Shown here: piece by piece, positions 1-11,246 of the stretch
How the letters are laid out: every line of letters begins with the position of its first letter
Position numbering within the stretch: position 1 is the stretch's first letter
Assembly (NCBI GenBank): GCA_024196135.1
Contig: JAMQCK010000348.1
Location: 1-27,069, forward strand
Reading direction: 5' to 3'
From: Pleurotus ostreatus/Saccharomyces cerevisiae fusant
Taxonomy: Eukaryota; Opisthokonta
Length of the DNA stretch: 27,069 nt
Position numbers and translations under genes: made by a program
Notes under the pieces: model-generated
The model's database searches: none
What the model was told of the DNA's origin: nothing
Seen by the model: only the letters and a program-made list of their open reading frames with translations

Positions 1-117
1 GCTGAATGCCGTGCCATCAAAGATCTCTTTTGATTCGAGGGGCACCAAGCTGCCAAAGGTCGGTTTCCAAGTTCATTAAGCTTGTCTGCGACGACCATCG
101 TCTCCGTTCCGCGTGCC

Positions 118-2259
118 ATGGCAGAGGCGCCGCACCACCACAAGCGCCGCTCCTGGTTCCACCCCTCGCGCCCGAGCAGCAGCAGCGGCCGGCCATCGTC
201 CAGCAGCGGCGGTCGCTCGCGGCCCGGGAGCAGCAGCGGTGGGAGCGGGAGCTGGTCGATCTCGCTGCCCGCGCCGCCCGAGGGCCAGCAGCTCGATCTC
301 TCGCGCCCCGCCACCCCGGCGACCGAGCATGCCCCGCCCCACCACGGCGTCCCGTTCACGCGCTCAGAGACCTATGACTCGCCCCCCGTCAGCCGCCCGA
401 CCACCCCGCGCCGTCTGTCAGCGATCGTACTCACGTCTTCTTCTTCTAAACAGGGCGGCGATGATAACAACAACAAGGAGGACGGCTTCCAGCCGCTCGT
501 GCGCGCGCAGTCCGCGCAGCCACAGCTTTCATCCGTGCGCTCGCACGAGAGCAGCACTGGCAAGGGATCGTTCGGGAAGATGTCGCTGACGTCGATGCTT
601 TCGACTCTGTCGCTCTCGCGCACAACGAGCTCGCTGAGCCTGGTCGATAACGCGAAGAACGATCGCGACAAGAAGAAGGAGAAGGACGAGGACTCGCGCG
701 GCCGATCCATGTACAAGAGCAAGGGGCGCTCTGCATCGCAGACGCCGGCGCCTGAGAGCGAGCCATCGTCGCGTAGCGTCTCCCGCGCGCGCTCGATGTC
801 GCCCTTCACCTTCCGGCGCAAGCGGCGCGAATCCTCTCCCCAGCCACAGGCGATCCCACTCAGCCAGTCCGATGTCGACGTATCATCTGATACAGCATCT
901 GTACGCCCTCGCACAGCCTTCCAGGACGATGATTCCGGCGACGAGACGGAGACCGGCCCTGACGACGACTCCGAGGATGAATGGCCGGACGACGAAGACG
1001 ATGTATTCGACCCCGTCACGGAGGCAAACACCGAGCGCAATGCGCAGATCGCGGACTTGCGCGTCGCGGATGGGGATCTCGAGCAGGAGCCCGATCCCCT
1101 CGGTGAAGGCGTGAACGTCGTGGTGCCGCCAGAGCCGTATTTCCCAACCACCCTCAATTCGTACTCCTCCAACCTATCGACCTCCGCGTCGGTCCGGGGG
1201 AAGCGCAACCCGCGTCGGAGGCGCTCGATGAAGCCAATCGAGCCCCTGCCGCTAGACACGTCCCGTCCAGTCTTCCAGCGCGACCGATGCACGATTACCC
1301 TGACGCAAGGCGATCCCGACGCGAAGCTGGCTGAGGTCGGGAGGCGAGCGCGGAAATATATAGTGGCGAGCGATCTCAGTCAAGAGTCGCGATACGCGGT
1401 GGAGTGGGGCATCGGCACGGTCTTGCGGGATGGCGATGAGATGATGATCGTAACCGTCGTGGAGAACGAATCCAAGGGTGCGTGGCGCATCATGAATTGC
1501 GATTGAAGGCTTATACCCCCTCAGTTGACCCAGCCATCCCAAATGCAGCCGACAGAGCGAACAAGCTGCGCTCGCAACAAGAGGTGCGCCGACTGAATAT
1601 TGGTCGTATATATAGTGCTAACGACATGGCCCACAGCGCCAGGGACTGGCCTACATACTTGCGCGTCAGGCGACGTCGCTCCTGCAGCGCACCAAGCTGC
1701 ACGTCCGCGTCGTCTGCCAGGCTTGGCATGCCAAGAACATGCGACATATGCTGCTAGGTGCGTCTACACAGCGTCCCCTTGTCAGTACCCACTGAATGCT
1801 TCCCCAGACATCGTCGACTACTACGAGCCCTCCATGCTCATCGTCGGCTCGCGCGGCCTCGGGCAGATCAAAGGCATCCTCCTCGGCTCCACCTCCCACT
1901 ACCTCATCCAGAAATGCTCCGTGCCCGTCATGGTCGCCCGCCGCCGCCTCAAGCGCCCGCCTCGCCGCCAGGCGCACCTCGCCAAGCACCGCGCGCACGT
2001 CAGTCTCGCGGAAGCCGCGATCGATCGTGTCGCGAGTCGCGTGGACGACGATGTGCAGACGATGCGCGAGGAGATCGACCGGGAGACGGTCGAGGCGGAG
2101 CGCGAGAGGCAGAGGCAGGGTGGAGGGATTGGGGCGAGCGAGTCGAATCGGCGATTGGAGGATGAAGAGGCGACGGGGTCGGAGGAGGAGACGGAGGGAG
2201 AGGGCGAGGACGCGCCGAATGAAGATGAGTCTGGGGTGAAGGTCGCGGGTGGGGAGTAA
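118..2259 (+). CDS. Universal stress protein (UspA) domain protein, 4 exons, 663 aa
   Basis: Exons 118-1477, 1525-1583, 1637-1757 and 1808-2259 join in phase, with donors GTGCGT, GTGCGC and GTGCGT. The start is the ATG in GCCATGG at 118. Residues 1 to about 410 are low-complexity Ser/Arg-rich sequence with an acidic Asp/Glu stretch near 280-305 and look disordered. A UspA fold follows from about residue 413 (KYIVASDLS, then a hydrophobic strand MMIVTVV) to about 558. The nucleotide-binding signature G-2x-G-9x-G-S is intact at residues 527-541 (GSRGLGQIKGILLGS), so an ATP-binding type of Usp is likely. The tail is basic and then Glu-rich. The layout of a long N-terminal extension before one Usp domain resembles fission yeast Usp proteins. 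The cellular role, presumably stress related, is inferred only from the family. Because the Usp domain is split over all four exons, single-frame reading would miss it. Confidence 0.85.
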
Positions 2260-2674
2260 TTGCGACGAGGGGTATAATGGGTGGCGGTGAATACAGTGAA
2301 GGGCAGGACGCAGGACGCTCACAGAACTATGTGGGAGCGTCATAATAGTGGAGGACGAACACGTACGTATCTATACTGTAGGTTGCTCATATTTTGGCCC
2401 AGGGGTTCGTTTTTATTCATACCGTCCTAGGGATATCCTTTCAGCTACTCGATACTGTGCAGGTAATAGACTTCGGACTTTGATCTGGTTGATCCCCAAT
2501 CGTAGACCAGGGATATCTTCTCGCTGGTCATATGCGCCTGTCTGCTTGGAAGGCCAGAATCAAGAGTGCCGTTTCCGTTGACGATCACAGCGCGTCAAGC
2601 GCGATAATTCAAGCTGGTCGTAACACAATAAATAAGAAAGCAAAGCGACAGACCCAACCCCTTCTCAGCACCCT
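2260..2674. other. Intergenic, convergent 3' ends
   Basis: This stretch lies between the stops of the Usp gene (+) and the DJ-1-like gene (-). I see no gene in it. An AATAAA at 2627-2632 on the plus strand could serve as a polyadenylation signal but is about 370 nt from the Usp stop, so this is weak. Confidence 0.5.
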
Positions 2675-3459
2675 CTACAGGTTGTACAGATCCGCGAACG
2701 GGTCGTAGCTCGGGTCGAGCTGACGCTCGTACTCCATGCTGTTCGCCACATCCGTCGCCGTATCATTCCCATACACGCTCGCAATCCACGCCAACGTCAT
2801 GTCGATGCCCGCACTGATGCCCGACGACGTCCACACATTCCCGTCCTCGACCCACCGCGCGTGCGCGATCCAGTTCGTGCCGTTCCCCAGCCCCTCGCGC
2901 CCCGCCCACGAGCGCTTGTTCGACGTCGCGTTCCGCCCGTCGAGCACGCCCGCGCGCGCCGCGAGCCACGAGCCCGTGCAGACGGTGAGCACGTAGTCCG
3001 TCTCCTTGGACGCGTCGGCGATGTAGTCGATCAGCGGGTCGAGGTCGTCCGCGCGCGTGCCGAGGCCGCCGGGGATCATGAGCACGTCGAGCGCGGGGGC
3101 GTCCTGGATGGTGTGCGTGGGCGCGATGGCCTCGGAGAAGTTGGAGTTGTGGGTGTTCATGCCGGCGGAGCGGGCCTTGGTGGAGACGGGGTCGAGCGTG
3201 GTGGAGGAGATGAGGTAGAGGTTGAGGGGGTATTGCATGGAGAGGAGGTTGAGCGCGTCGAGGGGCCCGAAGACGTCCAGGGCTTGGAAGGAGGGGAAGA
3301 GCACCATGCCGAAGTTGACGGGGAGGGTAGAGCTGGAGGGGTGTCAGTTGATTGGTTGGCCAGGTGTGGCGAGGCGACTGACTTGGTGCTGTTATCCTGC
3401 GCGGTCGCAAGCCCTGCGAGGGCGGCGAGCGCAAGTCCCTGAAGCCACTTCATAGACAT
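2675..3459 (-). CDS. Secreted DJ-1/PfpI-family protein (paralog 1), 244 aa
   Basis: Two exons, 3459-3383 and 3332-2675, flank a 50-nt intron (GTCAGT...CCAG). The N-terminus MSMKWLQGLALAALAGLATA is a typical signal peptide with a likely cleavage before QDNST. The remainder is a DJ-1/PfpI (class I glutamine amidotransferase-like) fold: strand VNFGMVLFPSFQALDVFGP, the PGG turn at residues 113-115, and the nucleophile-elbow motif VCTGSW with the candidate catalytic Cys at about residue 144. Several N-x-S/T sites fit secretion. Families of this type include isocyanide hydratases, proteases and glyoxalase-like enzymes; the substrate cannot be told from sequence. A paralog with the intron at the same codon lies at 16702-17514. 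A second in-frame ATG two codons downstream (3453) is an equally possible start. Confidence 0.88.
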
Positions 3460-3547
3460 CGTGCACAGAAAGAAAACCTGAACGTGAACAGGAGTGAATG
3501 AACGGAAGGGTAAGTCTGGGGAGCGGAGCAATACTCCTTACGACACC

Positions 3548-3553
3548 TTTATA
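3548..3553 (-). promoter_or_regulatory. TATA box of the secreted DJ-1-like gene
   Basis: The minus strand reads GGTATAAAGG here, 89 nt upstream of the ATG at 3459. This is the position expected for a core promoter with a 5' leader of about 60 nt. Inferred from consensus only. Confidence 0.5.
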
Positions 3554-4244
3554 CCTCGGTCTCCTTGTGGGGGACGACGGACACCCCACCAATGACACCT
3601 TCATCACCGCATGTTTTCTTACTTCCCTCAACAGTGTCAGCGTCCCCTTGTTGACGACACCCGATCCCCGAAGTGCGTCCCGCAGGCATTGGCCGCACGC
3701 AGCGAGAGCATCAATTGCAACATGCAGCAAGCGCGCAAAGGATGATTGGCACCCGCACCTTTCATTCGGCTGAGGTAGCAGGCCTTGGCATCGCCGGTCG
3801 GTCTGAGTGGGCCTTCCGCGTTTGAGATGGCCTGTAGCATTTGGTCGCCATGTGAGTAAGCCGGGCAATTTGTGGACAATGATACCGAGGCTGCCTATCA
3901 TTCTATTGCCGAATGCATTCGTCGCCTCCTCTGCCAAGTTGGACGTCGATGGTCAGGTCGCTGAGATGTGACGTGACAAAAGGCCGTCACGGAAAGTTGA
4001 ACTTGCCACGTGAGCGAAATGGCCGACGCGGTCAGAATTGGCGTGAGGCTCAAAAAGGATTGACCAAGGGGTGCGAAAGTTATCACAGCTCCAAGATATT
4101 GTCACGGTCGAAAGTCGCGATACTCGCCAGGGTTTGGAGGCAGGGATGTGCGGCGTGCGAGCTGCTCACCGTGATACTTCCAGAGTCTAAGTTCCTTGAA
4201 GGACCCATACGAAGTCAACAAAATGGATATTCGAGTAGAATTGC
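3554..4244. other. Intergenic region without a recognisable gene
   Basis: The stretch lies between the DJ-1-like promoter and the 3' end of the SLO1-like gene. Open frames exist on both strands but have no recognisable motif, no coherent splice structure and no codon pattern like the neighbours. A CACGTG hexamer near 4007 is the only motif noted. Confidence 0.4.
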
Positions 4245-4594
4245 TCAGCGCTTCCTTGCCATCTGCTTCGTCAGGTTGTCGATGTACATCTGCAAAGTCT
4301 CGTTGCCGCCTGACAGTTTCTCGACCTCCTTCTGCAATGTCTGAACGCGGTTTAGCAGCACTGGAACCCAAGTCAGTCACATTTCTTGTCATAAAAAGCT
4401 TAAACAAACATCTCAGATCCTCCTGGGATGCTAGAATTTCTCTATAGCGCAGTTGAGTCTTTGCAGAACCATGTAGAGAGGGAAGAGACATACTTCAGCA
4501 CCTTCTCCTTCTTGATAGCAGATGTAACAATGTCCTCGCCAGCAGGTTCAGGGCCCCAAGCAGGAGACTCATCCAGATCGGCGGCGAAAGACAT
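4245..4594 (-). CDS. SLO1: SLO1/SCOC-like short coiled-coil protein, 3 exons, 82 aa
   Basis: Exons 4594-4494, 4441-4410 and 4360-4245 join in phase with two short introns (52 and 49 nt; donors GTATGT and GTTTGT; acceptors CTATAG and TTCCAG). The product starts MSFAADLDESPAWGPEP and ends in a coiled coil of about 45 residues (LLLNRVQTLQKEVEKLSGGN, then ETLQMYIDNLTKQMARKR). The pattern EN/GN-x2-L-x2-YI-x-NL near the C-terminus is the signature of the short coiled-coil (SCOC/Slo1) family. These proteins interact with Arl-type small GTPases at the Golgi. The length matches the family (about 80 aa). The intron boundaries were chosen because they alone keep the frame and the heptads; another acceptor for intron 1 would give a stop. 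Confidence 0.75.
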
Positions 4595-4775
4595 AGGTGG
4601 CACCTGCGCTCGAGGATGATGGGGGTTTGAGGCAAGTGGCAGGTGGCGCAACACGACGAGCAAAGCGTGGGTCCAGCTCCCTAATGGGGAAATCTCATGA
4701 CGCGTCGCGTCCAGCGCTTGCTTGCCATCGCCTCTGTACCTCCTTCCATCGTCACCCGCACCGCCTCAATCCACC
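4595..4775. promoter_or_regulatory. Shared divergent promoter of SLO1-like and RPN13 genes
   Basis: Only 181 nt separate the two start codons, so both 5' leaders and promoters must lie here. No TATA box is evident on either strand. The RPN13 side is CT-rich just before its ATG, common in fungal leaders. Confidence 0.55.
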
Positions 4776-5957
4776 ATGGCCTCCGAGACCCTCCTTGCAT
4801 TCAAGGCTGGACGCGCGCTGCGCCGCGAGGGCACCAATTTCGTTGACCCCAGCCCGATCAAGGGCGCCGTACTCCTTGTGCGAGGCGACGATGAGCTCCT
4901 GCACTTTATCTGGAAGAACCGCACGACGAACAACGTTGAGGAAGATCTTATCCTCTTTCCTGGCGATGCGAGCTTCGTGAAGGTCGGCCAGGCTGGGGGA
5001 CGCGTGTACGTCCTGAAGTTCTCCTCGTCGGATCAGAGGCATTTCGTGAGTGGTCTATTCGATTGTCTGACAAGATTGAGGGCTGATGCAAGGCAGTTCT
5101 GGATGCAGGTAAAGGACTGTCTAGTGTGGGGAAGAAAAGCAATGCTAATCGAAGTAGGACGCGTCCGCCGCCCGCGACGAGGAGTTTGTGAGCAACCTGA
5201 ACCGCCTGCTGGAGGATCCCGATTACACGCCTGTGTGGCCTGAGCAAGCCGCCTCCACGTCTACCGGTCCGGGTACTGCGTACGTTCTGTACTGCACTTG
5301 TATCGTGATAACGGCTGACCACCACTCCAGGAGCGCCCCAAACCCGTCCGACTTCCAGGCCACGCCCGAGCAGCTTGCGCATTTACAGCAGATCCTCTCT
5401 CGCGGGGGGTCAGGTGGAGCAGGTCTTTCGGACCCCGCTTCTGGTGCGCCTCATCAACTCTCAGAGGAAGTCATGGCATGTACTGACCGGTCGTACGTGT
5501 CTACCAGACCTGTCCCTCACCGACATCCTTACGCCCGCGAATCTGAACCCGCTCTTCACCTCCCATCCGGAGCTGATCCCCACGCTCTTCCCTCACCTGC
5601 CGCCAGACTTGCCGATGCCGCCATCGCCGGAGGTGCTGCAGCAGATTATCAAGTATGTACCTCGTTTCTGTGTACACTCTCTTTCCTACCTCTTGTCGTA
5701 CATCCTTTCCCATCCTCAACATACATCTTGCTCATCGCTTGTTTCTTCTTCACGGATGCTTACCTTTCCACCCTAGCTCACCCCAGTTCCGCTCCGCCGT
5801 CGCGAGCTTCGACCAGGCGCTACGCACCGGGTTGCTCGGAAACCTTGTCCGCGCGTTCGGTCTACCTGAGGAGGCGGGAACAGGGATAGGCCCATTCTTG
5901 CGAGCGATTCAGGATCAGGCGGACAGACAGGGAGAGGACAGTATGGAGACGGATTGA
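4776..5957 (+). CDS. RPN13: 26S proteasome ubiquitin receptor Rpn13/ADRM1, 6 exons, 273 aa
   Basis: Exons 4776-5045, 5097-5108, 5158-5279, 5331-5422, 5508-5652 and 5777-5957. Residues 1 to about 110 form the Pru (pleckstrin-like receptor for ubiquitin) domain: LLAFKAGRA, NFVDPSPIKGAV, LLHFIWKNRTTN, VYVLKFSSSDQRHFFWMQ. This domain binds ubiquitin and anchors the protein to Rpn2. After a Gly/Ser linker, the C-terminal DEUBAD domain (about residues 166-273: ADLSLTDILTPANLNPLF, SPQFRSAVASFDQALRTGLL, then LVRAFGLP) is the part that binds and activates the deubiquitinase Uch37 in the family. The second coding exon is a 12-nt microexon encoding exactly FWMQ. The ATG lies in CACCATGG. The 85-nt intron before the DEUBAD was placed by frame and by homology to DLxxVLTP in animal Rpn13. 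Confidence 0.95.
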
Positions 5958-6328
5958 GAATCTTCGACTTGGGCAATGTTTACACTACTTCCTTGCATCG
6001 TCTGAAAGAGTAATCAGCGGCTTTGCGCTGTTCTAAAGAAGTTCTCCTTCTCGACGCTGATCCATGACTATGATGCCAGCAATGCGAAAGGTGTTGCAGA
6101 GTTCTGAGCAAGTCCAGTAAAGTTAGTGAACTTCAGAGCATTGTACTCCTGTAAAGTGCTCCATTTCGAGAACAATAGATTAGACGCGCGGACCGGATGA
6201 TCCGAAGTGCTAAACGCGGGGATGTGACGCTCGATGCGCGCATCGTCCTTGTGTCCTTCGCTCGCAACTGCGACTCCTCATGCTACCCCGCCCATCCTAG
6301 TCCCTAGCTTTGCAGCTTGTGTAGCGCA
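5958..6328. other. Intergenic region / SPO71-like promoter with 14-bp palindrome
   Basis: No gene is seen in the 371 nt between the RPN13 stop and the next ATG. A perfect 14-bp palindrome, CGATGCGCGCATCG (6232-6245), lies 84 nt upstream of the ATG at 6329. About one or two such palindromes are expected by chance in a window this long, so regulatory meaning is unproven. Confidence 0.35.
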
Positions 6329-9300
6329 ATGGATGGATCCGACGGTCCAGTATCCTCCTCGTCTGCCTCCCAGAACACCTCTAGTACACCGCGCGGCAAT
6401 GGCACGCACGCCCACCTCCGCTACTTCATAGGACCCCTCCCCGACAAAATCGTCTCCGACACAGAGACACGACTCGAACGCTCGCGCTTCTGCACCTTCC
6501 TGCGCCTGCCCGGCTCCTCAGAGGACGATGGCGGCGCAAACGCGGTTAGCGAGCTCATACGCGACCAGGCGTTCAACATCTACATCCGCGAGGGCGGGCG
6601 GGAGGAGAACTGGGGCGAGGACCGCGAGGACACCGTCGTCGACGACCTCATGCGGCGCTGGCGCGAGAGCGAGTGGGCGCGCGCGCTGAGCCGGCGGAAG
6701 GGCCAGGGCCAGGCGCAGCGCTGGGTCGGGAACAGCTTCGAGGTGGGGAACTTCCTGGGGAGCAATGTCCTGACGGAGCGGATGTACAGCAGGAGTACGC
6801 GGAGCTTGGTGTCGACGCCGGGGAGGCCGAGTGTGTCGTCGCCGCCTCAGCAGCCCGCCTCGCCGACGACGGGCCAACAATCCTATTTCACTGCGCATAC
6901 CACCAATCCTACAAGACGTCCTTCGGATGGGGAGTCTTTCTTCAGTGCGGCATTGGCGAACGATGAAGACACCTCAAGCACTACACCCTCCAACACCAAA
7001 GACCCTGACAATCCCCCATCCCATCCTCGTCCTCACGCCCTGTCTATTCAACCTCACACCGATACTCCCCTCAAATCCATCATCAGTCTACCCTCGCTCG
7101 CCATACAAAGCGACAGCGCCGTCAACACGCCTGGCGCCCCACGAACACCCAACCGACGTGTCGTTCATTATGCTGACTCGCCGGTTAAGTCGCCAAAGGC
7201 CACGAAGGCGCCTCGTTCACCTATCAGTGGGTTACCAACAGAATCTGGCGGTGCGCTGAGCGGTCAACAAGGACCTTCGCATGCTTCAGAACCTCTATCT
7301 GCTTCTCCAACTGAACCCAGCTCGCCGAACGAAGAGGAATCGCCCGTGTCTCCGACAGAGGTACTTCAGCGATCTGGAACCGACGTCCAGGACACAAGCG
7401 CAGGTGCCACTCAGGACTCGCTGGTACAGGCGGTAGAGACGGACTATAACGGCGTCGTGATGAGAGGTCAGTCACAGTGTCCTTCCTCCCCTTTTTGCAA
7501 TATTTGCAGTTTCATTGGTCCCAGTCTTGGTCTTCACTCACTGACTACAAGCCAATCATCACCCTCCCCAGACCGCATGCTCGTCCGCCCGGCCTTCCTC
7601 CGCGAGGCCACCGTCTCCCCGCACTTTGACGAAGCGGAGAACCGCACGACGCGACACGTACTGTACAGCGACTGGAAGGAGTACCTCGTCGTGTGGCGGC
7701 AGAATCGGGTGGAGTTGTATGAGGATTATGTGAGAGGCGTGCTGTTTTTATGTGGGACAATAACGCCCCAATCCCGACGTTGCTTACACCACGCTTCAGA
7801 GCACACCTGGCAAGGAGTACATCACCGGCCACAAGCATCTGGCGCACACCATCTTTCTGTGGAAGCATAAGATCAACCTGACGATATACTCCTTCGTCGA
7901 CCTGAGCTTCTGCCTGTTTTACCGAACGACGAGCTCGCGGTCAAGGCAGGTAAATCATCTGCTGTTTCAACTGTTCGCGTCAATGTCCTTAGCTTCTCCT
8001 AGGTCCTCCACATCGACACCCCAGGGACGAACATCTTCGTCTTCAAGGTGAAGACGCGATCGCGGGCAGTAGATTGGTACTGGGCACTATGGCGCAAACT
8101 CGGCGGCGAAATTCCACCTACACTCGAAGTCCACAACCCACTGTTGGACACCCGCCTGCGCGTCGAGGTCCCGGACCTCAGCATCATGCCGATCGAGAAG
8201 GCGGCGCAGTTGCTGAGTCGGGATAACTTGGTGAAACTGTGCTTGAAGTCGCTGAGGGGGGCGGGGGATTTTAAGGCGGAGGTTGAGAGGGCGGTGAGTG
8301 GTGTTGCTTGGTTTCAAAGGGATATTGGAGGAGTGATATTGAGGGAGTGGCTGACACTGAGTTTTAGCTCGAGCGAGGTGTTCGACTCGGACTTGCGTGG
8401 CGGATGAATACGAATCTGGACTGGATTTGGCTTGATGAGGATGTGAGGGGCAATCCAAGGTACTGGGCTGTACTTTATGGGCTGGTGCTCAAGCAGGTGT
8501 GTTCTGTTCAACGCCGTCCACTCATTGCACCAAAACTCACCTCTCACGCAGGGCCGCACCCCCACCCACCTCGAAATCCGCCTCGGCCGCCACTACCCCG
8601 AGCACCTACGCACCGGCGCAAGCAGACACGACCCCACAAACGCAAACAGACACGACCCCACAGGCGCGAACAGACGCGACCCCACCAGCGTCAATAAACG
8701 CGACCCAACCTCCCGCCGCATCGAAGAGCCGCTCTCCATCGAGGGCTACGTCGACCGCATCCGGCCGAACACGCAGACGAAGGACCCGGTGTATCTGAGC
8801 ACGCACGATGGGTTCTTGTTCTTCGTGAACCAGGGCGTGGCGCAGCCGCCGCAGCCGCCGGGGTTTGTGCAGTTGCCGGTGAGGGAGGGGGCGGAAGGTG
8901 GTGGCGGTGGTGAGGGTGGGACGTCGGTGCATGTAGGTGGGGGCTCGGTGCATGCGAATGGGAGCTCTGTGCATGCCAACGGTAGCTCGGTGCATGCCAG
9001 CACGGTCGGTCCAGGAGAAGCTCCCACCGCCGCGCATCCCTCTCTCGAGGACTACGCGAACATCCTGCGCCGCTCCGAGGTCCGCCGCGGAGCCCGACAG
9101 GTCATGGCAGCCCACGCCGTGTGCGAATTGCGAGCGATCGTCGCAGTCCGCCGCGCGTTCCAGGTCGTCCCGCCGCGCGCGCACGACGTTCGCGAGGCGC
9201 ATGCGGAGGCGGAGGACGAGATGGTGATTACGGGGCTGCGGGACGAGCAGGCGGGCGACGACGATCACGCGGATGCGGGCGGGGAGGAGGGTTTGTTGAA

Positions 9301-10332
9301 TCAGGCGGGGGATCGGGGGCATAAGAAGATGCGGCGCTCGTTCGAGCTGCTGTTGAGGAATGGGCATGTTATGCGGTTTGAGGTGAGTTCTGAGATGCTC
9401 GTCGTCGAACAGCAATTCCACGTCCTATGACTTCCACTAATCACTCCCCACCCCCTTCAGACCCACTCATGCAAGAATGCCATCGAGTGGATCACCAGGC
9501 TCCGCCGGCTCACGTCCTACTGGCGCCTGCGCAAGCGCATCGACGCACAAGAGGAGATGGAGCTCGCGAGGGCTCGACGACCGCTCATAACGCCTCACCT
9601 ACATCCCTACCACCGGGACGAGACCGCGCGTGCGCCTGAGCCGCCGCCGGACGCGTCGGCGCCGCTGCCGGCGTTGGGGTCGTTGTTCAATTGGTGTGTG
9701 ATTGAGGGGTGTAAGCCGGTGGTTAGGGCGGGGAGGGTGTTTATGAGGAGGGGGTTGAATGGGCCGTATAAGTGAGTGCTACATAGTTGGTTATTGATGG
9801 AAAGGAGGAATGCTGACGTTCACCTCGCAGGGAGGTCCGCCTCTTCCTCATTGCAGGACACCTGATTTCCTTCCGCATGCGCCGGGGCTCCCTCGTACAC
9901 CGCGCGATGAAGCGCAAGCTCAATCTGGTCGACGCGTACGTTGTCTCAGGGTACTTCGCCGCTCTCGCCCTCCCTCGAGGTCAATTCAGCCCCGGGGACG
10001 AAAGCCTGCCCAGACGCTACCAAGACGGCCTCGAAGCCGACGACCCCGAGGACGACCTTCTCTTCATGATCTGGTATCGCAAGCAGCCGCCCTCCCTAGG
10101 CCCAGCGAACGTCACCGACGACGGGGTCATTGAGGCCCCGGCCGTGCCCCCACCAGCAGGCATTCCGGCGCTGAAGGCGAAGGAAACGGTCGCGGTGTTT
10201 CGCACGAGGAGTAAGCTGGAAAGGGACGCGTGGTGCTGGGCGATTAATTGCGAGATTGAGAAGATTGTGCGGGAGCAGAGGGAGAGGGAGGAGAGGTTGC
10301 GGAATACGGGGAATTTGAGGCCGATTAGGTGA
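6329..10332 (+). CDS. SPO71: Spo71/Mug56-like multi-PH-domain protein, 8 exons, 1169 aa
   Basis: Exons 6329-7466, 7572-7729, 7800-7949, 8003-8293, 8368-8496, 8552-9382, 9461-9771 and 9831-10332 join in phase; the first intron (105 nt) is itself frame-neutral. A conserved N-terminal block (HLRYFIGPLPDKIVSD, then RFCTFLRLPG) is followed by a long Ser/Pro-rich disordered stretch. A PH domain spans about residues 384-515, ending in the Trp-rich helix DWYWALWRKL. A large middle part contains LDWIWLDEDVRGNPRYWAVL and EEPLSIEGYVDR and looks like a split PH-like domain. A C-terminal PH domain lies at about 985-1148 (RLFLIAGHLISFRMRRGSL ... RDAWCWAINCEI). This architecture matches Spo71, which extends the prospore membrane together with Vps13 and Spo73 in budding yeast, and fission yeast Mug56. 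In a mushroom-type fungus a meiotic or membrane-contact role is inferred, not shown. Confidence 0.85.
8623..8712 (+). repeat. Coding minisatellite, 24-nt unit, in the SPO71-like gene
   Basis: About 3.7 copies of an eight-codon unit encode R/K-[HR]-D-P-T-[NGS]-[AV]-N, giving RHDPTNAN, RHDPTGAN, RRDPTSVN and a partial KRDPTS. The units are diverged at third positions but keep frame and the DPT core, which points to an old in-frame expansion. Confidence 0.85.
8918..9001 (+). repeat. Coding minisatellite, 21-nt unit, in the SPO71-like gene
   Basis: Four tandem seven-codon units encode GTSVHVG, GGSVHAN, GSSVHAN and GSSVHAS. All four keep SVH. They lie in the same large exon as the 24-nt array, in a Gly-rich insertion. 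Confidence 0.88.
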
Positions 10333-10511
10333 CGGGACAGTTGGGAGTTTATGGACGACGATACCCTTGTTGCATTGTATACCACTGGCATACTATACCA
10401 CGGACACTTGCACTTATTATCTGGCACTCGTTTTGCGGGAGATGTGGGTTTATGGGTTTGCATGAGCGGTCTAAGTACTGTAGGTGAAGATGTGATAGGA
10501 CACGAAGACGG

Positions 10512-11115
10512 TTACTTCTTCGGCTTCTTGGCACTGAAAGGGAATATATCAGCGACCTGAGCACGACAGGGTATGACACTACGCACCCGTATCTACTGCG
10601 TGCAGACACACGGTTGACCACTCCACCCAGGTCAAGCGCACCGCGGACGAGACGGTACCTGTGTACGATTAGCAAAGGCTGAGCAACATGCGTTATTGTA
10701 CGCACCTGACACCAGGCAAATCCTGGGCAGCACCACCTCGGACCAGGACCACACTGTGCTCCTGCAAGTTGTGGCCCTCACCAGGAATATATGCCTGCAG
10801 CGGCTTGCCCGTCGAAAGCTTGATACGCGCGACCTTACGCTTCGCAGAGTTCGGCTTCTTCGGCTTGCCAATGACAATTTGCGTCACGACCCCCTTCCGC
10901 TGCGGCGCGCCCTCCAGCAGGGGCGACTTGCCCTTCGACGCCTTCTTGGGGCGCTTCCGGCGCATAGCCTGGTTCAGCGTGACCGACGCGATGGGGGAGG
11001 CGTGGAATGCACGGCTCTGGGCTATGAGAGAGGTAGCGAGGGGCGTCCGCGCCGCCAGCAGCGGGCGGGGCACACGGAGCGCAGGGGCTGCAAGCGCTCG
11101 CAGCGCGGGCAGCAT
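10512..11115 (-). CDS. MRPS12: Mitochondrial ribosomal protein uS12m, 3 exons, 167 aa
   Basis: Exons 11115-10706, 10658-10587 and 10533-10512 join in phase (introns 47 and 53 nt; GTGCGT donors). Residues 1 to about 45 are rich in Ala, Leu and Arg without acidic residues, a mitochondrial presequence. The mature part is a clear S12: [18 protein letters not shown], then [38 protein letters not shown], and the terminal RSRYGAKKPKK. S12 lines the decoding centre of the small subunit, and the PNSAxRK loop is the site of streptomycin and accuracy mutations in the family. The last coding exon is only 22 nt (AKKPKK and stop). The start lies in ACCATGC, 131 nt from the divergent NSE2 start. Confidence 0.96.
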
Positions 11116-11246
11116 GGTTGTCGGGAGCGGAAGACTGCAGCCCGGAAAATAACATATTTTGCCAAATTGACGCGAGGAAATCAACACATACAAATAACGC
11201 GTCTAATTGTCGAGAGGCTCTTCTCCCCTGCGCTCAGCTTTGCAAC
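11116..11246. promoter_or_regulatory. Shared divergent promoter of uS12m and NSE2 genes
   Basis: Just 131 nt separate the two ATGs, so both transcripts must start inside this stretch or overlap. I see no clear TATA element. The two genes, one for mitochondrial translation and one for genome maintenance, share no pathway. Confidence 0.55.

Noticed and set aside
372..1292. 306-codon frame antisense to the Usp gene
   Set aside because: A shadow frame of the GC-rich, Ser/Arg-rich coding exon; the sense strand carries the coherent spliced product.
3392..3937. 181-codon minus-strand frame upstream of the DJ-1-like gene
   Set aside because: It overlaps the signal-peptide exon and the TATA box in another frame and contains no recognisable motif.
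6232..6245. 14-bp palindrome CGATGCGCGCATCG as an operator
   Set aside because: One or two such palindromes are expected by chance in 27 kb, and no second copy near another gene was seen; kept only as a note.
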